A DNA stretch of 64,000 nt from FEB-22 sp003105195 (GCA_027493405.1 JAOSKV010000007.1:72837-136836), one strand, 5' to 3'; positions 43,791 through 52,975 are shown, counted from the first letter of the stretch. The notes: generated by a model not told the origin, from the letters alone. Made by a program: numbers and translations.

Positions 43791-44510
43791 ATGACCGAAC
43801 ACATCATCAAGGCCTTCGACGCCGACCTGCAGGAGCTCGCCCGCATGGTCGCCGAGATGGGAGGCATCGCCGAAAAGCAGATCGCCGACTCGGTGGCGGC
43901 GCTCGCCCGCCGCGACAGCAAGCTCGCCCAGGGCGTGATGACGGCCGACGCCGGACTCGATCGCCTGCAGCGCGAGATCGAGGAGAGGGCGATCCTCACC
44001 ATCGCGCGCCGCCAGCCCATGGCGGTCGACCTGCGCGAGATCGTCGGCGCGCTGCGCGTCTCCAACGACCTCGAGCGCGTCGGCGACCTCGCCAAGAACA
44101 TCGCCAAGCGCGTGGTGGCGCTCGGCAGCGAGCTCTACCCCCACAACAAGGTGATCCGCGGGGTCGAGCACATGGCGGACCTGGTTCTCGCGCAGCTGAA
44201 AAGGGTGCTCGACGCCTATGCGCGCCGCGACGTCGCCAAGGCGCTCGCCGTATGGCGCGGCGACGAGGCGATCGATGCCGTGAACAATTCCCTGTTCCGC
44301 GAGCTCCTCACCTACATGATGGAGGATCCGCGCAACATCACCTTCTGCACCCACCTCCTGTTCTGCGCCAAGAACATCGAGCGCATGGGCGACCACGCCA
44401 CCAATATCGCCGAGACCGTCCACTACATCGTCGAGGGGCACCCGCTCGTCGACGAGCGCCCGAAGGGCGACACCACGGCGTCGGCGACGGTCGCGTTCCC
44501 GGGGCAGTGA
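43791..44510 (+). CDS. phoU: Phosphate signalling regulator PhoU
   Basis: PhoU connects the Pst importer to PhoR and shuts down the Pho response when phosphate is ample. The 239-residue protein has the duplicated three-helix PhoU fold with metal-binding motifs. The first repeat shows LRVSNDLERVGDLAKNIAKR with its ExxxDxxxN pattern, and the second shows FCAKNIERMGDHATNIAETV. It starts 28 bases after pstB with a GAGGATCATCGCCG leader, and phoB follows 13 bases later. The tail beyond residue 220 is poorly conserved. Confidence 0.94.
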   Translation: MTEHIIKAFDADLQELARMVAEMGGIAEKQIADSVAALARRDSKLAQGVMTADAGLDRLQREIEERAILTIARRQPMAVDLREIVGALRVSNDLERVGDLAKNIAKRVVALGSELYPHNKVIRGVEHMADLVLAQLKRVLDAYARRDVAKALAVWRGDEAIDAVNNSLFRELLTYMMEDPRNITFCTHLLFCAKNIERMGDHATNIAETVHYIVEGHPLVDERPKGDTTASATVAFPGQ

Positions 44511-44523
44511 ACGGAGCTTCGCG

Positions 44524-45225
44524 ATGGCCGCACGCATCCTGATCGTCGAGGACGAGGCGCCGCTCACCGAACTGCTGCGCTACAATCTCGCGGCCGAGGG
44601 CTACGAGGTCGAGACCGCGATGCGCGGCGACGAGGCGGAGATCCGCCTCAAGGAGACCCCGCCCGACCTGGTGGTGCTCGACTGGATGCTGCCCGGAATG
44701 TCGGGCATCGAGCTCTGCCGCCGGCTGCGCGCCCGAACCGAGACCGAGCGCCTGCCCATCATCATGCTCACGGCGCGCGGCGAGGAGAGCGAGCGCGTGC
44801 GCGGGCTCGCGACCGGCGCCGACGACTACATCGTCAAGCCGTTCTCGGTCCCCGAGCTGCTGGCGCGCATCCGCGCGCTCCTGCGCCGCGCCCGGCCCGA
44901 GCGCGTCGCCGCCATGCTCGAGGCCGGCGACATCCTGCTCGACCGCGAGACGAAGCGTGTCGCGCGCAGCGGCCGCGAGATCCATCTCGGCCCGACCGAG
45001 TTCCGCCTGCTCGAGTTCCTGATGCAGTCGCCCGGCCGCGTGTTCACCCGCGGGCAGCTGCTCGACGGGGTCTGGGGGCGCGACGTCTATATCGACGAGC
45101 GCACCGTCGACGTGCATGTCGGCCGCCTGCGCCGCGCGCTCAACCGCGGCCGCGCGCCCGATCCGATCCGCACCGTGCGCGGCTCCGGCTATTCCTTCGA
45201 CGAGCGCTTCGGCCGCGCGAGCTGA
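44524..45225 (+). CDS. phoB: Phosphate regulon response regulator PhoB
   Basis: This OmpR-type regulator of 233 residues has a receiver domain with acidic residues in ILIVEDEAPLTELL, the phospho-acceptor Asp53 in LVVLDWMLPGMSG and Lys105 in DDYIVKPFSVPELLAR. The winged-helix domain includes LGPTEFRLLEFLMQSPGRVF, RGQLLDGVWG and the recognition helix in ERTVDVHVGRLRRALN. It binds Pho boxes such as the one before pstS. It is last in the Pho cluster and is followed by a strong hairpin. Confidence 0.95.
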   Translation: MAARILIVEDEAPLTELLRYNLAAEGYEVETAMRGDEAEIRLKETPPDLVVLDWMLPGMSGIELCRRLRARTETERLPIIMLTARGEESERVRGLATGADDYIVKPFSVPELLARIRALLRRARPERVAAMLEAGDILLDRETKRVARSGREIHLGPTEFRLLEFLMQSPGRVFTRGQLLDGVWGRDVYIDERTVDVHVGRLRRALNRGRAPDPIRTVRGSGYSFDERFGRAS

Positions 45226-45292
45226 CCCGTCACGCCGCGAGCGCCGCAGCCCGCATGAGCGAAGCGAAACGCCGGGAGCCGAGCGCACCGCG

Positions 45293-45318
45293 GCCCGGAT
45301 GCCGCTGCGCATCCGGGC
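45293..45318. terminator. Hairpin terminator between phoB and gcrA
   Basis: A perfect 10-base inverted repeat, GCCCGGATGC/GCATCCGGGC, with a six-base loop lies between the convergent phoB and gcrA genes. There is no clear T tract. Confidence 0.55.
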
Positions 45319-45333
45319 GACGGGACGGCTCCG

Positions 45334-45840
45334 CTAGGCGCGCACCGTCCGCTTGTCGCGCCGCCGCTCGGCGACCGGCTGGTAGGCGATGCGGGAGTGA
45401 TAGCCGCAATAGGGCAGGCCCGTGACGGTCTTGCCGCCGCAGAAGAAGAAGTCGGCCTGTCCCGGATCGCCGATCGGCCAGCGGCACTTGTCCTCGTTCA
45501 GCTCCAGGATCGTGCAGCGCTGCCCGATCGGGACGATGTTCTCGATCGGCTCCGGCTCGGGCTCCGGCTCGATCTCGTAGACCGGCAGGGCGGCGAGCGC
45601 GGTGTTGCCGCGCATCATGGGGCGGGGGGCGCGGAACATCGGCGCGTTCGCCCGCGGCTTGCGCGGCCGCGGCACCGCCGTGGAAGGGGCCTTCGCCCGT
45701 CCGGACAAGCCGAGGCGGTGCACCTTGCCGATCACGGCGTTGCGGGTAATGCCGCCGAGCTCCGCCGCGATCTGGCTGGCCGAGAGGCCGTCGGACCACA
45801 GCTTCTTCAGGTGCTCGACGCGCTCATCCGTCCACGTCAT
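45334..45840 (-). CDS. gcrA: Cell-cycle regulator GcrA
   Basis: GcrA is a sigma-70 cofactor that activates promoters with CcrM-methylated GANTC sites in alphaproteobacteria. The 168-residue protein starts MTWTDERVEHLKKLWSDGLS and ASQIAAELGGITRNAVIGKV, the conserved DNA-binding helix-turn-helix. The C-terminal sigma-binding region is present: CTILELNEDKCRWPIGDPGQ followed by FFFCGGKTVTGLPYCGYHSR, with its four cysteines and a His. A variable Pro/Glu-rich linker separates them. Five GANTC sites lie upstream. Confidence 0.95.
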   Translation of the reverse strand: MTWTDERVEHLKKLWSDGLSASQIAAELGGITRNAVIGKVHRLGLSGRAKAPSTAVPRPRKPRANAPMFRAPRPMMRGNTALAALPVYEIEPEPEPEPIENIVPIGQRCTILELNEDKCRWPIGDPGQADFFFCGGKTVTGLPYCGYHSRIAYQPVAERRRDKRTVRA

Positions 45841-46237
45841 GGGCTACTCCTTTTGCTTGTTGCCCATCGTGCGAACTCGGGTCTGGACGCTCCCGTGGAA
45901 TCCGATCCCCTCGTCAGGACGGCCCCGCCGTGCCGCTGACGCCCGATCGACGCGAAAACTGACTCAAGGAGACTGTCCGCCGCACGAGATGTCGTACTGA
46001 ACTGTCGCAAAACTACAATATGGCGTGACTCACGCGCAAGAGTCCCGGGACTCCGCAAGAACCCGTGCCCCGGCGTTTTCAACAGTAATGTCCGCCCCGC
46101 GGTACGGGTTCCTGAATTCGTGCGCGCCGCGCCGCGAGTTGACAGGGAGGGCTGCAGACATAGAATATCGTCGCGTGCCGCCCGGCGAGGCGGCACATTT
46201 CATTTGAGCCACACGCTTCCCGTTCGGCGAGCCGCCC
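45841..46237. promoter_or_regulatory. Divergent gcrA-argD region with GANTC sites and a sigma-70 promoter
   Basis: The 397 bases hold no gene. GANTC motifs occur at 45898, 45961, 46027, 46040 and 46049, a strong cluster for GC-rich DNA, placing probable CcrM/GcrA control on gcrA and perhaps on argD. A consensus-like sigma-70 promoter for argD has TTGACA at 46139-46144 and TAGAAT at 46161-46166 with a 16-base spacer, giving an approximately 65-base leader. Confidence 0.6.
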
Positions 46238-47446
46238 GTGACCAGCCATCTGATGCCCACTTTCGCCCGCGTGGATCTCGCTTTCGAGAGCGGCGAGGGT
46301 GCGCGCCTGCGCGCCACCGACGGCGAGGTCTATCTCGACTTCACTTCGGGCGTGGCCGTCAACGCCCTCGGGCACGCGCATCCGCATCTGGTCGAGGCGA
46401 TCGCCGAGCAGGCCCGCAAGATCCTGCATGTGTCCAACCTGTTCCGCATTCCCGAGGGCGAGCGGCTCGCCGAGCGGCTGTGCGCCGCGAGCTTCGCGGA
46501 GTTCGTGTTCTTCGCCAATTCGGGCGCCGAGGCGATGGAATGCGCGATCAAGACCGCGCGCAAGTACCACGCCGTCGACGGCCGGCCCGAGCGGGTCCGC
46601 ATCATCACCTATGAGGGCGCCTTCCACGGGCGCACGCTCGCGACCTTGGCGGCCGGCGGACAGAAGAAATATCTCGAGGGGTTCGGGCCCGTGGTCGAGG
46701 GCTTCGACCAGGTGGGGCTCGGCGACCTCGAAGCGACCAAGAAGGCGATCGGTCCCGAGACCGCCGCGATCCTGATCGAGCCGATCCAGGGCGAGGGCGG
46801 CGTGCGCGCGGCGGCGCCGCCCTTCCTGAGGAGCCTCCGCGAGCTGTGCGACCAGCACGGCCTGCTCCTCGTCTTCGACGAGGTTCAGACCGGCATGGGC
46901 CGCACCGGCGAGCTGTTCGCCTATCAGCGCACCGGCGTGACCCCCGACATCATGGCGCTCGCCAAGGCGCTCGGCGGCGGCTTTCCCATGGGCGCCTGCC
47001 TGACCACGGCGGCGGCCGCCAAGGGCATGACGGCCGGGACCCACGGCTCCACCTTCGGCGGCAACCCGCTCGCCATGGCGGCCGGCAATGCCGTGCTCGA
47101 CGTGATGCTGGCGCCGGGCTTCCTCGACCGCGTGCGCCGCAACGGGCTCTTGCTGAAGCAGCGCCTGGCCGAGATCAAGGACCGCCATCCGACCGTGATC
47201 GCCGAGGTGCGCGGCGAGGGGCTGCTGATCGGCCTGCGCGCCGTGGTGCCGAACGGCGAGCTGGTCGAGGCGCTGCGCGCCGAGAGGCTGCTCACCGTCG
47301 CGGCCGGCGAGAACGTGGTGCGGCTGCTGCCGCCGCTGATCGTCGGCGAGGAGGAGATCGGCGAGGCGATCGGCATGATCGACCGCGCCTGTGCGCGGCT
47401 CGCGCGCGCGAGCGAGGCCCCGCGCGAGCAGGGCGCCGTCGGGTAG
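46238..47446 (+). CDS. argD: Acetylornithine aminotransferase
   Basis: This class III PLP enzyme of 402 residues converts N-acetylglutamate semialdehyde to N-acetylornithine in arginine synthesis. It shows FTSGVAVNALGHAHPHLVEA, FANSGAEAMECAIKTARKY, YEGAFHGRTLATLAAGGQKK, the cofactor Asp214 in LLVFDEVQTGMGRTGELFAY, and the Schiff-base Lys243 in DIMALAKALGGGFPMGAC. The start may be the GTG at 46238 or the ATG at 46253. It is the first gene of the argD-argF-hslO operon, a common order in the Hyphomicrobiales. Confidence 0.93.
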   Translation: MTSHLMPTFARVDLAFESGEGARLRATDGEVYLDFTSGVAVNALGHAHPHLVEAIAEQARKILHVSNLFRIPEGERLAERLCAASFAEFVFFANSGAEAMECAIKTARKYHAVDGRPERVRIITYEGAFHGRTLATLAAGGQKKYLEGFGPVVEGFDQVGLGDLEATKKAIGPETAAILIEPIQGEGGVRAAAPPFLRSLRELCDQHGLLLVFDEVQTGMGRTGELFAYQRTGVTPDIMALAKALGGGFPMGACLTTAAAAKGMTAGTHGSTFGGNPLAMAAGNAVLDVMLAPGFLDRVRRNGLLLKQRLAEIKDRHPTVIAEVRGEGLLIGLRAVVPNGELVEALRAERLLTVAAGENVVRLLPPLIVGEEEIGEAIGMIDRACARLARASEAPREQGAVG

Positions 47447-47454
47447 GCCGCACC

Positions 47455-48378
47455 ATGGTGCGCCATTTCCTCGACCTCACCGAGATTCCCGCGGCGGAGC
47501 TGCAAGGGATGATCGCGGCGAGCCGCGCCATGAAGGAGCGGCTGAAGCAGGGCCGTGGCGCCCTCGACCGGCCGCTCGCCGGCAAGACGCTGGCGATGAT
47601 CTTCGACAAGCCCTCGACCCGCACCCGCGTCTCCTTCGACGTCGCCATGCGCCAGCTCGGCGGCGAGGCCATCATGCTCACCGGCCAGGAGATGCAGCTC
47701 GGCCGCGGCGAGACCATCGCGGACACCGCGCGCGTGCTCTCGCGCTACGTCGACGCTATCATGATCCGGATCCTCGACCACGACGCCCTCGTCGAGCTCG
47801 CACGCCACGCCACGGTGCCGGTGATCAACGGGCTCACCCGCCTCTCCCATCCCTGCCAGGTCATGGCGGACGTCATGACCTTCGAGGAGCACAGGGGGTC
47901 GATCCGCGGCCGCACCGTGGCCTGGACCGGCGACACCAACAACGTGCTCGCCTCCTGGATGCACGCGGCCGAGCGCTTCGCGTTCCGCCTCAACGTCGCG
48001 ACGCCGCCCGAGCTCGCGCCCGGGAAGCGGCTCGCCGCCTGGGCGAGGAAATCCGGCGCCGCCATCGTGATCGGCACCGATCCGGAGGCCGCGGTGGCGG
48101 GCGCGGACTGCGTCGTGACCGATACCTGGGTGTCGATGGGCGACAAGGACGGCGAACGCCGCCACAACCTCCTGAAACCCTACCAGGTCAACGCCCGGCT
48201 GATGGCGAAGGCGAAGCCCGACGCCGTGTTCATGCACTGCCTCCCGGCTCACCGCGGCGAGGAGGTGACCGACGAGGTGATGGACGGGCCGCGGTCGGTC
48301 GTGTTCGACGAGGCGGAGAACCGCCTGCACGCGCAGAAGGGCATCCTGGCTTGGTGCTTCGACGCGAGCCAACGATGA
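47455..48378 (+). CDS. argF: Ornithine carbamoyltransferase
   Basis: ArgF joins carbamoyl phosphate to ornithine to make citrulline. The 307-residue enzyme has the carbamoyl phosphate motif FDKPSTRTRVSFDVAMRQLG at about 50-69, with STRTR at 54-58. It continues with ARVLSRYVDAIMIR, the HPCQ motif in LSHPCQVMADVMTFEE, TDTWVSMGDKDGE, and the ornithine loop MHCLPAHRGEEVTDEVMDG. All catalytic residues are present. The ATG at 47455 lies eight bases after the argD stop, and its stop overlaps the hslO start by four bases, so the three genes are likely co-translated. Confidence 0.95.
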   Translation: MVRHFLDLTEIPAAELQGMIAASRAMKERLKQGRGALDRPLAGKTLAMIFDKPSTRTRVSFDVAMRQLGGEAIMLTGQEMQLGRGETIADTARVLSRYVDAIMIRILDHDALVELARHATVPVINGLTRLSHPCQVMADVMTFEEHRGSIRGRTVAWTGDTNNVLASWMHAAERFAFRLNVATPPELAPGKRLAAWARKSGAAIVIGTDPEAAVAGADCVVTDTWVSMGDKDGERRHNLLKPYQVNARLMAKAKPDAVFMHCLPAHRGEEVTDEVMDGPRSVVFDEAENRLHAQKGILAWCFDASQR

Positions 48379-49370
48379 ACGAAGGCATTCCGGTTCGTGA
48401 ACCCGCGGCCGTGTCCGCGGACGATACGATCCTGCCGTTCGAGGTCGCCGCGCTCGACCTGCGCGGCCGCGTCGCCCGGCTCGGCCCCGCGGTGGACGAG
48501 ATCCTCAGCGGCCACGACTATCCGGCGCCGGTCGCCAAGCTGCTCGGCGAGGCGATCGTGCTCGGCGTGCTGCTCGGCTCGGCGCTCAAGTTCGACGGCC
48601 GCTTCATCCTGCAGACCCAGTCCGACGGGCCCGTCTACATGCTGGTGGTCGACTTCGTCACGCCCGACCGGGTGCGCGCCTGCGCGCGCTTCGACCGGTC
48701 GCGGGTGCGCGAGGCGATCGCGGCCGGCGCGGCCGATGCCGACGCCCTGCTCGGGCGCGGCCACCTCGCCATGACCATCGACCAGGGTACCCATATGAGC
48801 CGCTACCAGGGCCTCGTGCCGCTCGAGGGCGGCGGGCTCGAGGCGGCGGCACACGAGTATTTCCTGCGCTCCGAGCAGATCCCGACCCGTGTCCGCCTCG
48901 CGGTGGCCGAGGAGTTCCGCGCCGGCCGCAGCGGCCACACCCATCGCTGGCGCGCGGGCGGCATGCTGCTGCAGTTCCTGCCGCAGGCCGCCGAGCGCAT
49001 GCGCGGGCCCGACCTCGATCCCGGCGACGCGCCCGCCGGCACGGCGCCGCACGCCCTCGCCGAGGACGACGCCTGGGTCGAGGGCCGCTCGCTGATCGCC
49101 ACCGTCGAGGATCTCGAGCTGATCGATCCCGACCTGTCCGCCGAGCGCCTGCTCTACCGCCTGTTCCACGAGCGCGGGGTGCGCGTGTTCAACAGCGCCG
49201 GCATCCGCGCGCAGTGCTCCTGCTCGCGCCACAATGTCGAGGCCATGCTGAAGAGCTTCTCCCAGGACGACCGCGACCACATGGTCGAGAACGGCGTCAT
49301 CTCGGTCACCTGCGAGTTCTGCAGCCGGACCTACGTCTTCGACCCGACCGAGGTCGCGAGCCCCGTGTGA
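48375..49370 (+). CDS. hslO: Redox-regulated chaperone Hsp33
   Basis: Hsp33 is a holdase activated by oxidation. The 331-residue protein has the N-terminal domain with LLGEAIVLGVLLGSALKFDG and FILQTQSDGPVYMLVVDF. At the C-terminus, four cysteines bind zinc in the reduced state: Cys281 and Cys283 in AQCSCSRHNVEAML, and Cys313 and Cys316 in SVTCEFCSRTYVFD. Oxidation of these cysteines unfolds the linker and activates substrate binding. It is translationally coupled to argF (ATGA overlap). The gene is slightly longer than the E. coli form because of a Gly/Ala/Asp loop near residue 220. Confidence 0.95.
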   Translation: MNEGIPVREPAAVSADDTILPFEVAALDLRGRVARLGPAVDEILSGHDYPAPVAKLLGEAIVLGVLLGSALKFDGRFILQTQSDGPVYMLVVDFVTPDRVRACARFDRSRVREAIAAGAADADALLGRGHLAMTIDQGTHMSRYQGLVPLEGGGLEAAAHEYFLRSEQIPTRVRLAVAEEFRAGRSGHTHRWRAGGMLLQFLPQAAERMRGPDLDPGDAPAGTAPHALAEDDAWVEGRSLIATVEDLELIDPDLSAERLLYRLFHERGVRVFNSAGIRAQCSCSRHNVEAMLKSFSQDDRDHMVENGVISVTCEFCSRTYVFDPTEVASPV

Positions 49371-49432
49371 CGCATCGGCCCGCGTCGCGCGGGCGCCGCG
49401 CCTGTCGGAGCCGGCGTTCGCAGCGCGGATCC

Positions 49433-50884
49433 TCATTGACGCCAGAAGCGCGGCAGCAGCAGCACGAACACCGTGAACAGCTCCAGCCGTCCGACCAGCA
49501 TCGCGAAGGACAGGAGCCAGAGCGCGGCGTCGTTGAGCGGCCCGTAGTGTCCGGCCGGGCCGACGGTCGCGCCAAGCGCCGGGCCGACGCCGGCGAGGCA
49601 GGCGACCGCCGCCGAGAGCGCCGTGAGCGTGTCGTAGCCCATGACGCTGAGCGCCACGGCGACCGCGATGAAGGTCAGGAGATAGAGGAACAGGAAGCTC
49701 ATCACCGAGGCGACCACGTCGTCGCCGATCGGCGTCCCGCCGTAGCGGATCCGGAACACGCCGTTCGGATAGATGAGGCGCTTGAGATGCTGCACGATCA
49801 CGGCGCCGATGATCGCGAGGCGGAAGGTCTTGAGCCCTCCCGCGGTCGAGCCCGTGCAGGCCCCGAGGAACATTACGAAGAAGAACAGGGCGTCCGAGGC
49901 CGCCCCCCAGTGCGTGTAGTCGGTCGCCGAGTAGCCCGTGGTGGTGATCAGCGCCGTGATGTTGAACAGCGCGTAGCGGAACGATTCCTCGCCCGAATTG
50001 ATGCCGGACAGCCGCTGCTGCGCCATCGAGGCGAAGGTCAGGAGCACCACGAGGGCGAGGAACAGGCGCACCTGGGTGTTGCGCGCGAGCGCGCCCAGGT
50101 CCCCGCCGGCCGCCCGCAGGAACAGCAGCATGGGCAGCGCACCCGCGATCATGAACGCGATCGCGATGTACTCGATGGCGGGGCTCGCATAGGCGCCGAT
50201 CGAGGCGTCCCGGGTCGAGAAGCCGCCGGTCGCGAGCGTGGTCATCGCGTGGTTGACGGCGTCGAAGGTCGACATGCCGGCCGCGAAATAGGCGCCCGCG
50301 CAGGCGAGCGACAGGAGGATGTAGGCGCCGAGGATGCCGTTCGCGATCTGCCCGACCCGCGGCAGCACCTTCTCGGTCTTCTCCGAGAACTCGGTGCGGA
50401 ACAGCTGCATGCCGCCGATCTGCAGTGCCGGCAGGATCGCGATCGCGACCACGATGACGCCGACGCCGCCGTACCACTGCAGCAGCGAGCGCCACATCAG
50501 CACGCCGGGCGAGACGATCTCGAGGTCGCTCAGCACCGTGGCGCCCGTCGTGGTCAGCCCCGACATGGCCTCGAAATAGGCGCGCGTGAAGTTCAGGTCG
50601 GCCCGCGACAGCATGAACGGGATCGCGCCGAACGCCGAGAGCACGATCCAGGCGAGCGAGGTGAGCAGGAACGCCTGCCGGATCGACAGGCGCCCGGGCT
50701 CCGCCTGGCGGCCGGTGAGCCACAGCATGGCGCCGATGAACACCGTGACCAGGGCGGACGCGACGAAGCCGATCCAGTTCGGATCGCCGTGCACCAGGTT
50801 GACCATCGCGGGCACGATCATCATGGTCCCGAGCGCCGTGACCAGGATTCCGAGCGAGGCGTTGATGGGGCGCAGGTCGATCAC
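49433..50884 (-). CDS. trkH: Trk-type potassium uptake protein TrkH, copy 1
   Basis: TrkH forms the K+ pore of a low-affinity uptake system that usually needs the NAD-binding TrkA. This 483-residue protein has four repeats of a membrane-pore-membrane unit: AMSGLTTTGATVL, NHAMTTLATGGFSTRDAS, NITALITTTGYSATDY and AACLAGVGPALGATVGPAG hold the pore glycines. The GTG at 50884 begins VIDLRPINASLGILVTALGT, which matches the start of its tandem copy and gives a full first helix. The two genes are only ten bases apart and about 60 percent alike by eye, so they arose by local duplication. No trkA is in the window. Confidence 0.92.
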   Translation of the reverse strand: MIDLRPINASLGILVTALGTMMIVPAMVNLVHGDPNWIGFVASALVTVFIGAMLWLTGRQAEPGRLSIRQAFLLTSLAWIVLSAFGAIPFMLSRADLNFTRAYFEAMSGLTTTGATVLSDLEIVSPGVLMWRSLLQWYGGVGVIVVAIAILPALQIGGMQLFRTEFSEKTEKVLPRVGQIANGILGAYILLSLACAGAYFAAGMSTFDAVNHAMTTLATGGFSTRDASIGAYASPAIEYIAIAFMIAGALPMLLFLRAAGGDLGALARNTQVRLFLALVVLLTFASMAQQRLSGINSGEESFRYALFNITALITTTGYSATDYTHWGAASDALFFFVMFLGACTGSTAGGLKTFRLAIIGAVIVQHLKRLIYPNGVFRIRYGGTPIGDDVVASVMSFLFLYLLTFIAVAVALSVMGYDTLTALSAAVACLAGVGPALGATVGPAGHYGPLNDAALWLLSFAMLVGRLELFTVFVLLLPRFWRQ

Positions 50885-50894
50885 GTGCGCGTCC

Positions 50895-52346
50895 TCAGCG
50901 GGCCCAGAAGCGCGGCAGCAGCAGCACGTAGACCGTGAACAGCTCCAGCCGGCCGACCAGCATCGCGAAGGCCAGGAGCCAGAGCGCCGCGTCGTCGAGC
51001 GAGGCGAAGTTCCCGGCCGGCCCGACGATCGGTCCGAGGCCGGGGCCGACATTGGCGAGGCAGGCGATCGAGGCCGAATAGGCGGTCTTGAAGTCGTAGC
51101 CCATGACGTTGAGTGAGAGGGCGACGACCACGAAGGTCAGCAGGTAGAGGAACAGGAAGCTCATCACCGACGCGGCCACGTCGTCGCCGATCGGCTTGCC
51201 GCCGTAGCGGACCGGGAACACGCCGCGCGGATAGATCGTGCGCTTGAGATGCTGCACGATCGTGCCGCCGACGATCGCGAGCCGGAACGTCTTGAGCCCG
51301 CCGGCGGTCGACCCCGTGCAGGCGCCGAGGAACATCACCAGGAAGTAGATCGCGTCCGAGGTCGCGCCCCAGGGCGCGTAGTCGGTGGTCGCGAATCCGG
51401 TGGTCGTGATCATGGTGGTGACGTTGAACAAGGCGAAGCGGAAGGCCTGCTCGCCGCTGTTCACCCCCTCCAGTCGCTGCTGCAGCACCGAGGTCAGCGC
51501 GAAGGCGAGCACGACCGCGACGAACAGCCTGACCTCGAAGTTGCCGAACAGCGCCAGCCTGTCGCCCGCCATCATGCGGACGTAGAGCAGCATCGGCAGC
51601 GCGCCGGCGATCATGAAGACGATGGCGATGTAGTCGACGGCCCCGCTCTTGAACTCGCCGAGCGAGTTGTCGTGGGTCGAGAAGCCGCCGGTCGAGATCG
51701 TCGTCATCGCGTGGTTGACGGCGTCGAACGCGCTCATGCCGGCCGCGAAATAGGCGATCGCGCAGGCGAGCGAGAGGGCCACGTAGACCATGATGATGCG
51801 GTTGGAGATCTCGGCGACGCGCGGCAGCACCTTCTCGGACTTGTCGGAGGATTCGGTGCGGAACAGCTGCATGCCGCCGACCTGCAGCATCGGCAGGATC
51901 GCGATCGCCACCACGATGATGCCGGCGCCGCCGTACCACTGCAGCATCGAGCGCCAGACCAGGATCCCGGGCGGCATGCCGTCGAGGCCGGTGAGCACCG
52001 TCGAGCCCGTGGTGGTGAGCGCCGACATGGTCTCGAAGAAGGCGCGCGTGAAGCTCAACCCGACCTGCGACCACATCAGCGGCAGGCCCGCGAAGGCCGA
52101 GAGCACGATCCAGGCGAACGAGGTGAGCAGGAAGGCCTGCCGCACCGTGAGGCGGCTCGGCTCGTTCTGCCGGCCCGTGAGCCAGAGCATGCAGCCGACG
52201 AAGGTGGTCACGGCCGCCGAGACCGTGAACACGATCCAGTCGTCGTTGCGGTGCGCGAGGTCGACGATCGCGGGCACCAGCATCATGGTGCCGAGCACGG
52301 CGACCAGGATGCCGAGCGCGGCATTGATGGGGCGGAGGTCGGTCAC
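50895..52346 (-). CDS. trkH: Trk-type potassium uptake protein TrkH, copy 2
   Basis: This is the upstream member of the tandem pair, 483 residues from the GTG at 52346 (VTDLRPINAALGILVAVLGT). An ATG nine codons earlier is a weaker alternative. Pore segments are MSALTTTGSTVLTG, NHAMTTISTGGFSTHDNS, NVTTMITTTGFATTDY and ACLANVGPGLGPIVGPAG, matching its neighbour with the pore glycines kept. Both copies share QWYGG, EKVLPR and GACTGSTAGGLKTFRLAI. Differences between the two cluster in extramembrane loops, so they may differ in ion affinity or interact as heterodimers. It starts about 60 bases after the apaG stop on the same strand. Confidence 0.92.
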   Translation of the reverse strand: MTDLRPINAALGILVAVLGTMMLVPAIVDLAHRNDDWIVFTVSAAVTTFVGCMLWLTGRQNEPSRLTVRQAFLLTSFAWIVLSAFAGLPLMWSQVGLSFTRAFFETMSALTTTGSTVLTGLDGMPPGILVWRSMLQWYGGAGIIVVAIAILPMLQVGGMQLFRTESSDKSEKVLPRVAEISNRIIMVYVALSLACAIAYFAAGMSAFDAVNHAMTTISTGGFSTHDNSLGEFKSGAVDYIAIVFMIAGALPMLLYVRMMAGDRLALFGNFEVRLFVAVVLAFALTSVLQQRLEGVNSGEQAFRFALFNVTTMITTTGFATTDYAPWGATSDAIYFLVMFLGACTGSTAGGLKTFRLAIVGGTIVQHLKRTIYPRGVFPVRYGGKPIGDDVAASVMSFLFLYLLTFVVVALSLNVMGYDFKTAYSASIACLANVGPGLGPIVGPAGNFASLDDAALWLLAFAMLVGRLELFTVYVLLLPRFWAR

Positions 52347-52406
52347 GGCGAATCCGCGGGCGTGGGCGGGCACTCTAGCCCGGGGGCGCCTTCGGCGGTA
52401 GCGCGG

Positions 52407-52799
52407 TCAGTTCACGGTGCGCTTCAGGTCGGGGCTGTCGAGCGAGAAGGCCGGGATCTCGATCTCGAACCGCTCGCCCGCGGCCGAGACCATGCCGTAG
52501 CTGCCCGCCATGAAGCCGGACGGGGTCGGGAGCGGCACGCCGCTGGTATACTTGAACGACTGGCCCGGCGCGAGCACCGGCTGCTCCCCCACGACCCCCG
52601 CGCCGCGCACCTCCTGGAGCCGCCCGTGGGCGTCGGTGATGCGCCAGTGGCGGGTCTTGAGCTGCACCGTCTCGCTGCCGTGGTTGGTGATCTCGATCGC
52701 GTAGGCCCAGAAGAAGTGCCCCTGGTCGGGCGCGGACTGGTCCGCCACGTATTGCGGCGTCACCGTCACCTCGATGCTGCGCGTCACGGCCCGATACAT
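52407..52799 (-). CDS. apaG: ApaG domain protein
   Basis: This 130-residue protein is a stand-alone ApaG, a fibronectin-like beta sandwich with a glycine-rich loop that binds phosphate. It shows IEVTVTPQYVADQSAPDQGH at the N-terminus, the central NHGSETVQLKTRHWRITDAHG, and EVRGAGVVGEQPVLAPGQSF with YTSGVPLPTPSGFMAGSYGM. ApaG is linked to Co/Mg resistance in enteric bacteria, but its biochemical role is unclear. In alphaproteobacteria it is often found near metZ/O-succinylhomoserine genes, and here metZ is 3 kb away. It is divergent from opgC. Confidence 0.94.
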   Translation of the reverse strand: MYRAVTRSIEVTVTPQYVADQSAPDQGHFFWAYAIEITNHGSETVQLKTRHWRITDAHGRLQEVRGAGVVGEQPVLAPGQSFKYTSGVPLPTPSGFMAGSYGMVSAAGERFEIEIPAFSLDSPDLKRTVN

Positions 52800-52975
52800 G
52801 TCGCGGTCCGGTACATGGCTGCGTTCCGCCGGCTCGGCCGACTGCGCTCTCCTAACGCAGGATCGCCCGCGGGGGAAAGGGGGGATCGACGCTGTATTCT
52901 TTGCGCGAAGCGGTGCAAAATCGCGCCGGAGCGGCCGGCCGCGCGGTGGGGCGGTCCGGCGCGGGACGGGGGCCG

